From Foliamicus sp963666765 (GTDB lineage Bacteria > Pseudomonadota > Gammaproteobacteria > Steroidobacterales > Foliamicaceae): a DNA stretch of 64,000 nucleotides. Below the pieces are notes generated by a model. That model made no database searches. It saw nothing but the letters and a program-made list of their open reading frames with translations, and was not told the DNA's origin. Where the stretch lies: contig OY762933.1 in assembly GCA_963666765.1 (NCBI GenBank), forward strand, positions 2,356,001 through 2,420,000, given 5' to 3'. Made by a program: the position numbers and the translations under genes. Shown here piece by piece: positions 48,441 through 57,387 of the stretch (positions within the stretch are counted from its first letter, which is position 1; each line of letters starts with the position of its first letter).

Positions 48441-51400
48441 ATGGTCCAATTGTCCGAGTCGCAGTCCAGCCATGCCACCTGGCTGCTGCGGCATTCTCGG
48501 GGAAGTCCAGAGGAGGCTATCCGCCAGCGAATAGGCCAATTGCTCGATACCCTGGAAATCGAGCAGGAACAGGGCTATCCGCCTTCGGGGGCCGGTGGCC
48601 CGTCGGACATTTTCCTTCCTCGCCACCGCACATTCATCGAAACCAAGGCTGTTGGGCTTGCCGACGATCCTTACAGGAGGCAGCAAAGAGACAACAACGA
48701 ATCGCCAAAGGAACAGCTGGAGCGTTACCTGTTCGCCGAAAGAAGATATGAGCTCGACTGCCTGCCGCTTCAGGATGCCCCCGACCGGCCTTGGACGGGC
48801 ATAGTTACCGATGGACGGATCTGGCATGTGTGGCGGTATTCGCATAGCGATAACGATCTCGGCACGGTGGTTGAGGAAGACTTCAGGCCCGCCAATCCCG
48901 ACGAACTGATCGGCCGGCTTCAGCACTTCCTTGCGGGCGACCTGGTGGGCAAGCCATGGATTCCCGCAGATCCCCGACCCATTTTCGAGCCTTTCCTGGA
49001 GCAATTGCGGGAAATTCACTCGAGCCTGCGCGGGGAAGTCGAGCAGCACACCGAGACCAAGCGTCGGCTTTGGCTGGATATGCTCCGTACCGCAAGCATG
49101 GAACCGGAAAATGAAGCGGCTCGCCAGAGGCTGTTTACCGCCCACTCATTTCTGGTGGCGCTGGCCAGGGCCGTAATTCGGGCGCTCGAACAAAATCAGC
49201 ATCGCGCGCAGACAGCCGACGCAAAGGACATACTGGCCGACGGATTTACGGCGTGGATCGTGGACACCACGCAAGGGAGACAGTGGGCCCACCGGCTCTT
49301 GCTCAAAGTCGATACCTATGAGTGGCGTCGGCGGCCCGGCGATGTGTTGCGGCCGCTCTACGAGCAATTTGTGGACGAGAAGGATCGCAAAGTGTTCGGG
49401 GAGTTCTATACGCCTGACTGGCTTGCGGAACTGATCGTTCGGGAAGTGTGTGACGATGCCTGGTGCCACGAAGCGGTGACGAAAGCTCTGGATGTCCAGA
49501 GAACAGGCGCTGCTCTTGAGGGTGTCGGAGTGCTGGATCCAACCTGCGGTTCGGGAACTTTTCTCTATCACGCGGCGAAAAAGTTGCTCACGGCCCTCGG
49601 TGACCAGTACATCGAGGGGGCGGACAAATCCGCCGTGGTGTGCCTTCTGGTGCATGGCATTGACGTACATCCGGTTGCTGCTGAAATCGCACGTGCCACC
49701 TTGTTGCGGGCGCTGCCGGCGGAACCGCCGCGCGGACAGAGTTCGCTCCAGATACACGAAGGGGACGCTTTGCTGGTCCGGGGCGACGATGGGGTGGCGC
49801 TGTTTCGCGCTGCTGATGACGAGGTTCGAATTTACACTCCGATGGGTGAGGAACTCTTTTTCCCGGACGTGTTCATTGAGCGGACCAACTTTCCCGATGA
49901 CTTGCGTCGGTTCATTCTTTCCGCTCAGCACGAAGCGCCGCTCCCGCAAGATATTCTTGTTGGCCTTCCGGAGGACGCACGCAGCGCTTTGCGACGCTGC
50001 CACGGGAAGTTTCGGGAAGTCATACAGAAGGAGGGCAATTCGGTATGGACCTGGTATATCCAGAACATCATCGCCCCTCACCGTCTGGCGCAAACCAAGG
50101 TGGACCGCATAGTGGCTAACCCGCCGTGGGTGAAGATGGCGGATATTCAGGCGGAAAAACGCAAGCGGGATCTGGAAACGTTGGCTCAACGCCCCGATAT
50201 GGATGTTTGGACCGGGGGCAGGCAGGCGCCGCATTTCGACATTGCGCAATTGTTCATCAAGCGGGCGCGCCAGCTCTACCTTGCCGACCCGGACAGCAAT
50301 CCGGCCGCATGGCTGGTCAAGAAATCAGCCCTTCGTGCAGGAAACTGGCGCAAGTTTCGCGTGTGGCACGATGAGATTTGCGCGCAAACCTTGGATCTTG
50401 AGCAGCTTCAGCCGTTTGGCGGCGGCGATGCCCGGAGGAGTTGTGTGCTCTTTGAAAGACGCCCATCCACCGGGCTGACAGAAGTGGATGCAAAGCATTT
50501 GATCGCGCGGCCCGTCAATGAACGGCCCAAGCCTGCACAAGAACTTGAGGAAGTCCTTGAGCAGATAACGTTCCAGGTTGCCCCGGAACGCATTCCGCAA
50601 GCGCCGTCGGATTACTTGGATGAACGTGAAAAACCGATATTTCGGCAAGGCGCAACGATCGTTCCCCGGGTGCTGACAATTGTGCAACAGGCCACTTCAA
50701 CCCAGCGCGGCGGACTGACTGTTAGAACCATTCGCTCCCAGCATCGTCCCTGGTCCTCCGTTAATCCCCAAGAAGGACTAATACCAGCCCACTGGATTCA
50801 CTCTTTGATTATTTCAAAGGCAATCGTTCCTTTCGCTATTTCTCCCGGTGCCGCATATCGAGCCATCATCCCTGTCGTCAATGACCACCATGACGGGCTG
50901 GAAAAAGACCCGGAAACCAGGAATTCCTTCTGGGCATCGCTTGACACGATCTATCGGGAACACAAGGGCGCGGGGAAGAACACGCCGTCAAAGCTGATTG
51001 GCCAAATCGATTTCGCCTCCAAGCTCAGCAGTCAATTGCCGCTACGTGGCGAGACGCGCACAATGGTCCTTTACCCTTCTTCCGGCGACATCATGCGGGC
51101 GTGCCGCTTCACACCTGGCGATGGAATCATTGACTACACCCTGTTTCGATACGTTGCCAGCAGCGCGGAAGAGGCGGCCTACCTGGTGGCCCTGCTGAAC
51201 GCGCCTTGCCTTAACACTGCCTTTGTGCAGTCTCGCAGCAGCGGGCGCCACTTTCAATTGCACCCATGGCGCAAGGTGCCAATCCGCCGATTTGATCCGG
51301 GGAATCCCAGGCACCGGGGCTTGGCGAAACTCACCGAAAAGGCCGAAGCTATCGCGCAAGAATGGCTTTCCGCGTCATCGCAGGAAATCGCACGGCTCGG

Positions 51401-51518
51401 ACAGGTAGGTCTGTCGTCCAGGATTCGAGAACTGCTCGGCTCCGAAGGCATCTTTCCCAAAATCGACGGCATCGTTCGAGAAATTCTCCCTCACCAGGCT
51501 GTTGGTCCTGCCGTTTGA
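48441..51518 (+). CDS. Single-chain restriction endonuclease-DNA methyltransferase (type IIG-like)
   Basis: A 1025-residue protein combining cleavage and methylation. The N-terminal part has a likely PD-(D/E)XK nuclease: GPSDIFLPRHRTFIETKAVG with Asp56, Glu67 and Lys69. KVFGEFYTPDWLAELIVREV near residue 312 is the usual entry to an N6-adenine methylase. Motif I is VLDPTCGSGTFLYHA near 365 and motif IV is VANPPWVKM near 560. The C-terminal about 350 residues should be the target-recognition part (FQLHPWRKVPIRRFDPGNP near the end). It would methylate adenine in its own site and cut unmodified DNA. No separate specificity subunit is present. Confidence 0.88.
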   Translation: MVQLSESQSSHATWLLRHSRGSPEEAIRQRIGQLLDTLEIEQEQGYPPSGAGGPSDIFLPRHRTFIETKAVGLADDPYRRQQRDNNESPKEQLERYLFAERRYELDCLPLQDAPDRPWTGIVTDGRIWHVWRYSHSDNDLGTVVEEDFRPANPDELIGRLQHFLAGDLVGKPWIPADPRPIFEPFLEQLREIHSSLRGEVEQHTETKRRLWLDMLRTASMEPENEAARQRLFTAHSFLVALARAVIRALEQNQHRAQTADAKDILADGFTAWIVDTTQGRQWAHRLLLKVDTYEWRRRPGDVLRPLYEQFVDEKDRKVFGEFYTPDWLAELIVREVCDDAWCHEAVTKALDVQRTGAALEGVGVLDPTCGSGTFLYHAAKKLLTALGDQYIEGADKSAVVCLLVHGIDVHPVAAEIARATLLRALPAEPPRGQSSLQIHEGDALLVRGDDGVALFRAADDEVRIYTPMGEELFFPDVFIERTNFPDDLRRFILSAQHEAPLPQDILVGLPEDARSALRRCHGKFREVIQKEGNSVWTWYIQNIIAPHRLAQTKVDRIVANPPWVKMADIQAEKRKRDLETLAQRPDMDVWTGGRQAPHFDIAQLFIKRARQLYLADPDSNPAAWLVKKSALRAGNWRKFRVWHDEICAQTLDLEQLQPFGGGDARRSCVLFERRPSTGLTEVDAKHLIARPVNERPKPAQELEEVLEQITFQVAPERIPQAPSDYLDEREKPIFRQGATIVPRVLTIVQQATSTQRGGLTVRTIRSQHRPWSSVNPQEGLIPAHWIHSLIISKAIVPFAISPGAAYRAIIPVVNDHHDGLEKDPETRNSFWASLDTIYREHKGAGKNTPSKLIGQIDFASKLSSQLPLRGETRTMVLYPSSGDIMRACRFTPGDGIIDYTLFRYVASSAEEAAYLVALLNAPCLNTAFVQSRSSGRHFQLHPWRKVPIRRFDPGNPRHRGLAKLTEKAEAIAQEWLSASSQEIARLGQVGLSSRIRELLGSEGIFPKIDGIVREILPHQAVGPAV

Positions 51519-51588
51519 TTTCGGGCGGCACTGTTACGATGATGCACACGACTCTGCAACTGTCCGGCGACTCTGGTGGCGGCTAGCT

Positions 51589-51900
51589 ATGCACTCTGTG
51601 ATAGCTGACAAGAAGCGAGAGCTGGCGGAACTTTGCCGGCGCTACGATGTCGCGCGCCTTGAAGTGTTCGGGTCGGCAGCTCGTGGCACGGATTTCGATC
51701 TCGAAACCAGCGATGCTGATTTCCTCGTTGAATTCGATCCCAACAGCAACCTGCCTCCTTTCAACCGGTATTTTGACCTCGTAGAGGACTTGCGGACAGT
51801 TCTGGGGCGACCTGTGGATCTGGTCGACGCTCGGGCGATCCGGAATCCCTACCTGCGTTTTGCCATCGACAAGTCTCGCGAGCTCGTTTATGCAAGTTGA
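51589..51900 (+). CDS. mntA: MntA-like minimal nucleotidyltransferase antitoxin
   Basis: A 103-residue MNT-domain protein: RLEVFGSAARGTDFDLETSDADFLVEF carries the GSxxxG and DxD-type metal-binding motifs near residues 27-49, then YFDLVEDLRTVLGRPVDLVDA. In known pairs the MNT protein AMPylates or otherwise inactivates the HEPN RNase toxin. ATG 51589 is preferred; an upstream in-frame start at 51502 adds 29 non-conserved residues. Its 3' end overlaps the hepT start by 11 bases. Confidence 0.9.
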   Translation: MHSVIADKKRELAELCRRYDVARLEVFGSAARGTDFDLETSDADFLVEFDPNSNLPPFNRYFDLVEDLRTVLGRPVDLVDARAIRNPYLRFAIDKSRELVYAS

Positions 51901-52246
51901 TCCTCGCGGCCTTTTGGCGCATATCAAGGAGGCTGGCGCTGACATCGAATCGTTTACCGAAGGAATGGACACTTCGGCGTATGCAGTAGATGCGCGGACG
52001 CAGGCTGCGGTTGAACGCAAGTTCGAAATCATTGGCGAGGCGGTCAATCGTCTGCAAAAGGTCCACCCTGGTTTTGCCGAGCAAATCCCGGAAGCACGCA
52101 AGATCGTGGACTTTCGTAACGTGCTGGCCCATGGCTATGACCATGTGGTGCCCGAACTGGTCTGGGACTACGTCCAAAACCACCTTCCTAAGCTGCTTCG
52201 GATTGTGGATGCCCTGCTCGTCGAACTGGAGTCGCCCGAGAAATGA
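51890..52246 (+). CDS. hepT: HepT-like HEPN RNase toxin
   Basis: A 118-residue all-helical HEPN protein. The RNase motif RNVLAH (R-4x-H) is in DFRNVLAHGYDHV near residue 75-87, with the Tyr that the partner can modify. VERKFEIIGEAVNRL near residue 47 is the other conserved helix. ATG 51890 lies inside the end of mntA, so the pair is translationally coupled. A type VII toxin-antitoxin system is the natural reading. Confidence 0.92.
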   Translation: MQVDPRGLLAHIKEAGADIESFTEGMDTSAYAVDARTQAAVERKFEIIGEAVNRLQKVHPGFAEQIPEARKIVDFRNVLAHGYDHVVPELVWDYVQNHLPKLLRIVDALLVELESPEK

Positions 52247-52409
52247 GAACAGGCCAACACGCGCCCACTACAATCACCGGTCGCAGTTCTTCACGCCGGT
52301 GCTTTCCCGTGTTACTTCGTGCCGAATGCTGCTGTAGGCGGCAGGCCGGTTGAACTGGAATCGAGAGGGGCATGAGCCTAGTGACGATGGAGACGGATCC
52401 TTTGGAAAA

Positions 52410-53480
52410 ATGACAGTCCAGTCTGCCTTGGTCAACCCCAAAGTGATGATCCTGTTCGGTGCTGGCGTATCGGTTCCGCTCGGAATCCCGACTATGCGGG
52501 AACTCTATGCGGATTTCTTACAAACGGGGAAGTCCGGAATTACTGGTTCAGAAAGACACGCACTCAAGTACTTTTCTGAAAAGTTGGAGATTCAGCCGGA
52601 TTTAGAGGAATTTCTGATTGCCTCGAACATGTTGCTTGAACTCGACCGGCTTGGCTTCAATGCGTACATCGAGAAGGCGGTATCGCATCACTCTACGGGC
52701 ATAAGGATCGAAAAGTACCGAGAAAGATTCCAACAGAGGAAACAGAAGATACTGGCTCTCCGGAGCCGCGCTCTCGATTATCTGTTTAAGCTTTGCTTCA
52801 AGTTCGATAGGGGAGCGGCGGTCGATATATTCGGAAACTTTGTTCAAGCGATAGCAGATATGGGATATCCGCTGTTTACAACGAATTACGACTTTGCGCT
52901 TGAGCATGTGGCAGCGGAAAAAGGCATACAGATCGAGGACAACTTTGTACCCCAGGGCTTAAGAAGAGTCTGGAATCCTGCCGTCCAATTTCCGGCAGGG
53001 AATGCGTTAACGCTCGTACAAGTACATGGCTCAGTCACTTGGTATGCTGATGAGCAGGGTGCGGTTGAGAAGATTCGAAATCCCACTGACATGAATTCAA
53101 TGGGTGCAAACGTGGAAAAAAAGCTGATTTTTCCTACCCGGCCCAAGGGCGTTTATGACCCGCATTTCTTTCCGCTCTATGCACATTTCCTTACGGTTCT
53201 ATCGAGAGCGGAACTTTTGCTGGTCTCAGGGCATAGCTTGCGCGATGACTATTTGAGAGCAGGAGTGCTTCATGAGTTGCGTAAGGGGGAGATAAGAATC
53301 GTGTTTGTTGATCCAGAATTTCCGAAGCAGTTGAGTCACGAACTCAAGCCAGCCGGCAGCATCGCTGGCCAGATTACGCATGTTCCACGCAAATTCGAAG
53401 AGTGTGCTGATCAACTAGCTGACGCAATAAAACGAATTGAGATCTCGGAAATCCCTGATCACTGTGCAGAATTTGCGTGA
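52410..53480 (+). CDS. Stand-alone SIR2-family (SIR2_2) protein
   Basis: A 356-residue protein with the NAD-binding SIR2 core: ILFGAGVSVPLGIPTM near residue 15, then a helical insertion (about residues 40-140), PLFTTNYDFALEHV near 155, VQVHGSVTWY near 205 and LLLVSGHSLRDDYLRAGVL near 270. The GAGxS, TTNYD, HGS and GHSLRDxY motifs are the usual ones of defence-associated SIR2 NADases. No second domain or partner gene follows. Base composition is visibly richer in A and T than its surroundings, suggesting recent transfer. ATG 52410 is chosen as the N-terminal boundary; the 52247-52409 gap shows nothing else. Confidence 0.88.
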   Translation: MTVQSALVNPKVMILFGAGVSVPLGIPTMRELYADFLQTGKSGITGSERHALKYFSEKLEIQPDLEEFLIASNMLLELDRLGFNAYIEKAVSHHSTGIRIEKYRERFQQRKQKILALRSRALDYLFKLCFKFDRGAAVDIFGNFVQAIADMGYPLFTTNYDFALEHVAAEKGIQIEDNFVPQGLRRVWNPAVQFPAGNALTLVQVHGSVTWYADEQGAVEKIRNPTDMNSMGANVEKKLIFPTRPKGVYDPHFFPLYAHFLTVLSRAELLLVSGHSLRDDYLRAGVLHELRKGEIRIVFVDPEFPKQLSHELKPAGSIAGQITHVPRKFEECADQLADAIKRIEISEIPDHCAEFA

Positions 53481-53707
53481 TTGCAAGCCGAACGTCTTGG
53501 GGAGTGGTCTCAGAGAATCTCTCATCTCGCGCCGCAGGGCTGCTTGTGCGAACCAGGCAATGCAAACAGACGCGAAAGGATGTCTTGTTGGTGCGAAATG
53601 CTAATGATGCGTGTTTGATTTCGAGGTTCGAGACCTTGGGCTTATGCTGCTGACAACTTGTATAATTCCTGATTCGAGCGTCCGGCCGGTCTTCCCGCGG
53701 GGCTTTG

Positions 53708-55564
53708 ATGCAGCCCACCGATATACGTAACCCAGACTACTTCCATCGCGTTGTCGATTGCCAGTGGGGCTGTCCGGCGCACACCGACATACCCGAGTAC
53801 ATCCGGCTCATCGCGCAGGGCCGATACGCGGACGCCTACATGCTCAATCGCAAGTCGAATGTGTTCCCGGCAATCCTGGGCCGCGTTTGCGACCGCCCCT
53901 GCGAGCCGGTTTGCCGGCGCAGCCGGGTAGAGGAAAAGCCGGTGGCCATCTGCCGGCTCAAGCGGGTGGCGGCGGACTTGAGGGGCGATATCGACCATCG
54001 GCTTCCCACCGCGCCCACGGAGAAAAACGGCAGGCGCGTGGCCCTGATCGGCGCCGGTTGCGCTTCGCTGACGGTGGCCAACGACCTGGCGCCGCTGGGA
54101 TACGAACTCGTCATCTACGAGTCGCTGGACAAGCCGGGCGGCCTGATGCGCACCAACATCCCGGCGTTCCGCCTGCCGGTCGAGGTGCTGGACGACGAGA
54201 TGGACCAGATCCTCCGCATGGACATCGATCTGCGCCTGGGACAGGAAATCAAGAGCATGCGCGATCTGCTGGACAACGGCGCCTATGACGCGGTGTTCGT
54301 GGGCACCGGCGCGCCCAAGGGCAAGGAACTTAGCCTGCCGGGGCGCCACGATACGAAATCCATACATATCGGGATCGAGTGGCTGGAGAGCGTGGCTTTC
54401 GGACACCTCGATTCCATCGGCGAGAAGGTCCTCATCATCGGCGTCGGCAACACGGCCATGGACTGTTGCCGAACCTCGCTGCGCCTGGGCGCCAGCGATG
54501 TAAAGGTGATGGCGCGCAAGCCGAGGGGCTTTTTCAAGGCCTCCGACTGGGAGCTGGAAGACGCCGAAGAGGAGCGGGTGGAGATCATCGTGAACCACTC
54601 GCCGAAGGAATTCGTGGTTGAGGACGGCAAGCTGAAGGGCATGGTCTTCGACCTGATGGAATACGACATCGCCGACGGAAGGATTACCGACAGCCGAATC
54701 ACCGGGCAGGAGTTCTTCCCCTGCGACGATGTGATCCTGGCGATCGGCCAGGAAACCGCTTTCCCCTGGGTGGAGCGCGACATCGGCATCGAATTCGATC
54801 GCTGGGACGTTCCGATTGTCGATCGCGTCACTTACGAGTCCACGCGCGAAGGCGTCTTCTTCGGCGGCGACGCCGCCTTCGGTCCCGAGAACATCATCTG
54901 GGCGGTGGAGCATGGCCACCAGGCGGCCATATCCATCCACAAGTATTGTCATGGCGAGGCCATCACCGAGCGCATGCCCCCGGGCATGAACCTGCTGGCC
55001 GCCAAGATGGGCATCCACGAATGGAGTTATTCCAACGACTACGAGACCGCCCCGCGGCGGGCCATGCAGCACATGGACCTGGAGAAGCGGTTCCGCAAGC
55101 TGGATATCGAGGTGGAGCTGGGATTCACGCCCGAACAGGCCGCCCGGGAAGCGCAGCGCTGTCTGAACTGCGACATACAGACGGTATTCGAAGCTCCGCT
55201 TTGCATCGAATGCGACGCCTGCGTGGACATTTGCCCGGTGCACTGCCTGACCATCGCCCCGAACGGGGAGGAAGAGGACCTGCGCGACCGGCTGACCGCG
55301 CCGGCCCGCAACCTGGACCAGCCGCTCTATGTGTCGGCGGAACTGCCTCAGACCGGCAGGGTAATGGTCAAGGATGAAGACCTGTGCGTGCACTGCGGAC
55401 TCTGCGCGGAACGCTGCCCGACGGCCGCCTGGGACATGCAGAAGTTCGAATTGCTCACCCCGTACGTGCATCACGAAGCTGCCGGGCAGCCTCCGGGGGG
55501 GTCGCTGGCAAAGCAGAGCGCCGACCCCGAAACGAAAGAAGCGCCAGTTCGCAGCGCGGCATAG
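53708..55564 (+). CDS. FAD-dependent, Fe-S (GltD-like) oxidoreductase subunit
   Basis: A 618-residue electron-transfer protein related to glutamate synthase small subunit and NADPH:ferredoxin oxidoreductases. The N-terminus has the Fe-S cysteines of that group (CQWGCPAHTDIPEY, CDRPCEPVCRR). The FAD site VALIGAGCASLTVANDL lies near residue 115 and a second nucleotide-binding site VLIIGVGNTAMDCCR near 240. Near the C-terminus two 4Fe-4S motifs occur (CIECDACVDICPVHC and CVHCGLCAERCP). ATG 53708 is used. It is followed by the two 2-oxoacid oxidoreductase subunits, so it probably links their reduced ferredoxin or FAD to NAD(P). The 53481-53707 gap shows no gene. Confidence 0.9.
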   Translation: MQPTDIRNPDYFHRVVDCQWGCPAHTDIPEYIRLIAQGRYADAYMLNRKSNVFPAILGRVCDRPCEPVCRRSRVEEKPVAICRLKRVAADLRGDIDHRLPTAPTEKNGRRVALIGAGCASLTVANDLAPLGYELVIYESLDKPGGLMRTNIPAFRLPVEVLDDEMDQILRMDIDLRLGQEIKSMRDLLDNGAYDAVFVGTGAPKGKELSLPGRHDTKSIHIGIEWLESVAFGHLDSIGEKVLIIGVGNTAMDCCRTSLRLGASDVKVMARKPRGFFKASDWELEDAEEERVEIIVNHSPKEFVVEDGKLKGMVFDLMEYDIADGRITDSRITGQEFFPCDDVILAIGQETAFPWVERDIGIEFDRWDVPIVDRVTYESTREGVFFGGDAAFGPENIIWAVEHGHQAAISIHKYCHGEAITERMPPGMNLLAAKMGIHEWSYSNDYETAPRRAMQHMDLEKRFRKLDIEVELGFTPEQAAREAQRCLNCDIQTVFEAPLCIECDACVDICPVHCLTIAPNGEEEDLRDRLTAPARNLDQPLYVSAELPQTGRVMVKDEDLCVHCGLCAERCPTAAWDMQKFELLTPYVHHEAAGQPPGGSLAKQSADPETKEAPVRSAA

Positions 55565-55587
55565 CGCTAACAGGCCCTGGACGGCTT

Positions 55588-57387
55588 ATGCCAACAGACA
55601 ACGAGTTCACGATTCGCATCGCCAACGTAAACGGCACCGGCTCGGCCAGCGCCAATTCGTTGCTGATGAAGACCCTGTACCGGATGGGCATCCCGGTTGC
55701 AGGCAAGAATTACTTCCCTTCCAATATCCAGGGACTGCCCACCTGGTACGAGGTGCGCGCCAGCCAGCGCGGCTACCTGGCTCGCTCCGGCAGCGTGGAC
55801 ATCGCAGTGGCGATGAACGCCGAGACCTATCAGCGCGACCTTCGCGAACTGACCTCGGGCGGTTACCTGCTTTACGACTCCACCTGGCCGCGCCGCGAAG
55901 TGCTGCGCCGCGAGGACGTGCATATCCTGGGCGTTCCCCTGGCGCGCATGTGCAACGAGAACTTCGACAACGCGCGGGCCCGCATCCTGATGAAGAACAT
56001 CGCCTATGTGGGTGTGCTGGCCGCGCTGCTGGAACTCGATCTCGACATCATCAGGGAACTGCTGAGCCAGACCTTCGCCCGCAAGAAGCCGCTGCTGGAG
56101 GCCAATCAGATCGCAATCGGCCTCGGATACGACTACGCCCGCGAGCATCTGCACTGCCCGCTGCCGTTCGTGACCCGCTCAATGGATGGGCCTGGTTCGA
56201 GAATCATCATCGACGGCAATACGGCGGCGGCCCTGGGCTGCGTGTACGCGGGCGCCACGTTCGGCGCCTGGTACCCGATTACGCCTTCCACCTCGCTGAT
56301 GGACGCATTTCGCAGCTTTTGCTCCCGGTTTCGTACCGCCGAGGACGGCACCCGCGAATACTGTGTGATTCAGGCCGAAGACGAGCTGGCCGCGATCGGC
56401 ATGGTGCTGGGCGCCGGATGGAACGGGGCGCGCGCCTTTACGCCCACGTCGGGCCCGGGCATCTCGCTGATGTCCGAGTTTCTGGGATATGGCTACTACG
56501 CGGAGATTCCGGCCGTCCTTTTCGACGTGCAGCGGGTGGGCCCCTCCACGGGAATGCCGACCCGCACCCAGCAGGGCGACATCCTGTCCTGCGCCTATGC
56601 CTCGCACGGCGATACCCGCCATATTCTTCTGTTCCCCTCCAATCCGAGAGAGTGTTTTGAGCTGGCGGCAACGGCCTTCGACCTGGCGGAGAGGCTGCAG
56701 ACACCGGTGATCGTGCTTTTGGACCTGGATCTGGGCATGAACGACTGGATGAGCGAGGAGCTGACCTGGGACGACGAGTACCGGCCCGATCGCGGCAAGG
56801 TGTTGCGCGCCGAACAGCTTGAGGAAATGGAAGCGTTTTATCGCTACCTCGACGTGGACGGCGACGGCATTCCCTACCGCACGCTGCCGGGCGAGCATCC
56901 CAAGGGGGCGTTCTTTACCCGCGGGTCCGGACACAACATGTACGGCGGCTACACCGAGAACGCCGGCGAGTACCAGGAGGTGCTGGATCGCCTGCGCAGG
57001 AAATGGGACCATGCCGCCTCCATCGTGCCGCGGCCCGAAATACGCACGGCCCCCGGTGCGCAGGCGGGAATGATCACCCTCGGCACCGGCGACTCAGCCT
57101 GCCGCGAGGCGCTGGACATCCTGGCCGGCCGCGGCGTGGCGCTGGACTATATGAAGATCCGCGCCTTCCCCTTCGGTGAGGAAGTCGAGACTTTCCTGAA
57201 GGAGCACAAACGGATTTACGTGGTGGAGCAGAACCGCGACGCGCAGTTGCGCACCCTGCTGATCAACGAGGCCGGCGGGCGTGACGAGCAGCTTGTGGAA
57301 GTGCTGCACTACAACGGCATGCCCATGGCCGCAACGTCGGTCGTCAGCGCGGTGGAGGCGGACATGCTCCGGGACCAGGCGGCATGA
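55588..57387 (+). CDS. korA: 2-oxoacid:acceptor oxidoreductase, fused gamma-alpha subunit
   Basis: A 599-residue subunit of a KorAB-type enzyme that oxidatively decarboxylates a 2-oxoacid with CoA, giving acyl-CoA and reduced ferredoxin. Residues 1-190 are the gamma domain (IRIANVNGTGSASANSLLMK, then GLPTWYEVRASQRGYLARSG). Residues about 205-599 are the alpha domain (DGNTAAALGCVYAGATFGAWYPITPSTSL, QAEDELAAIGMVLGA, RVGPSTGMPTRTQQGDI). ATG 55588 is used. Its stop overlaps the korB start by four bases (ATGA). Confidence 0.94.
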   Translation: MPTDNEFTIRIANVNGTGSASANSLLMKTLYRMGIPVAGKNYFPSNIQGLPTWYEVRASQRGYLARSGSVDIAVAMNAETYQRDLRELTSGGYLLYDSTWPRREVLRREDVHILGVPLARMCNENFDNARARILMKNIAYVGVLAALLELDLDIIRELLSQTFARKKPLLEANQIAIGLGYDYAREHLHCPLPFVTRSMDGPGSRIIIDGNTAAALGCVYAGATFGAWYPITPSTSLMDAFRSFCSRFRTAEDGTREYCVIQAEDELAAIGMVLGAGWNGARAFTPTSGPGISLMSEFLGYGYYAEIPAVLFDVQRVGPSTGMPTRTQQGDILSCAYASHGDTRHILLFPSNPRECFELAATAFDLAERLQTPVIVLLDLDLGMNDWMSEELTWDDEYRPDRGKVLRAEQLEEMEAFYRYLDVDGDGIPYRTLPGEHPKGAFFTRGSGHNMYGGYTENAGEYQEVLDRLRRKWDHAASIVPRPEIRTAPGAQAGMITLGTGDSACREALDILAGRGVALDYMKIRAFPFGEEVETFLKEHKRIYVVEQNRDAQLRTLLINEAGGRDEQLVEVLHYNGMPMAATSVVSAVEADMLRDQAA

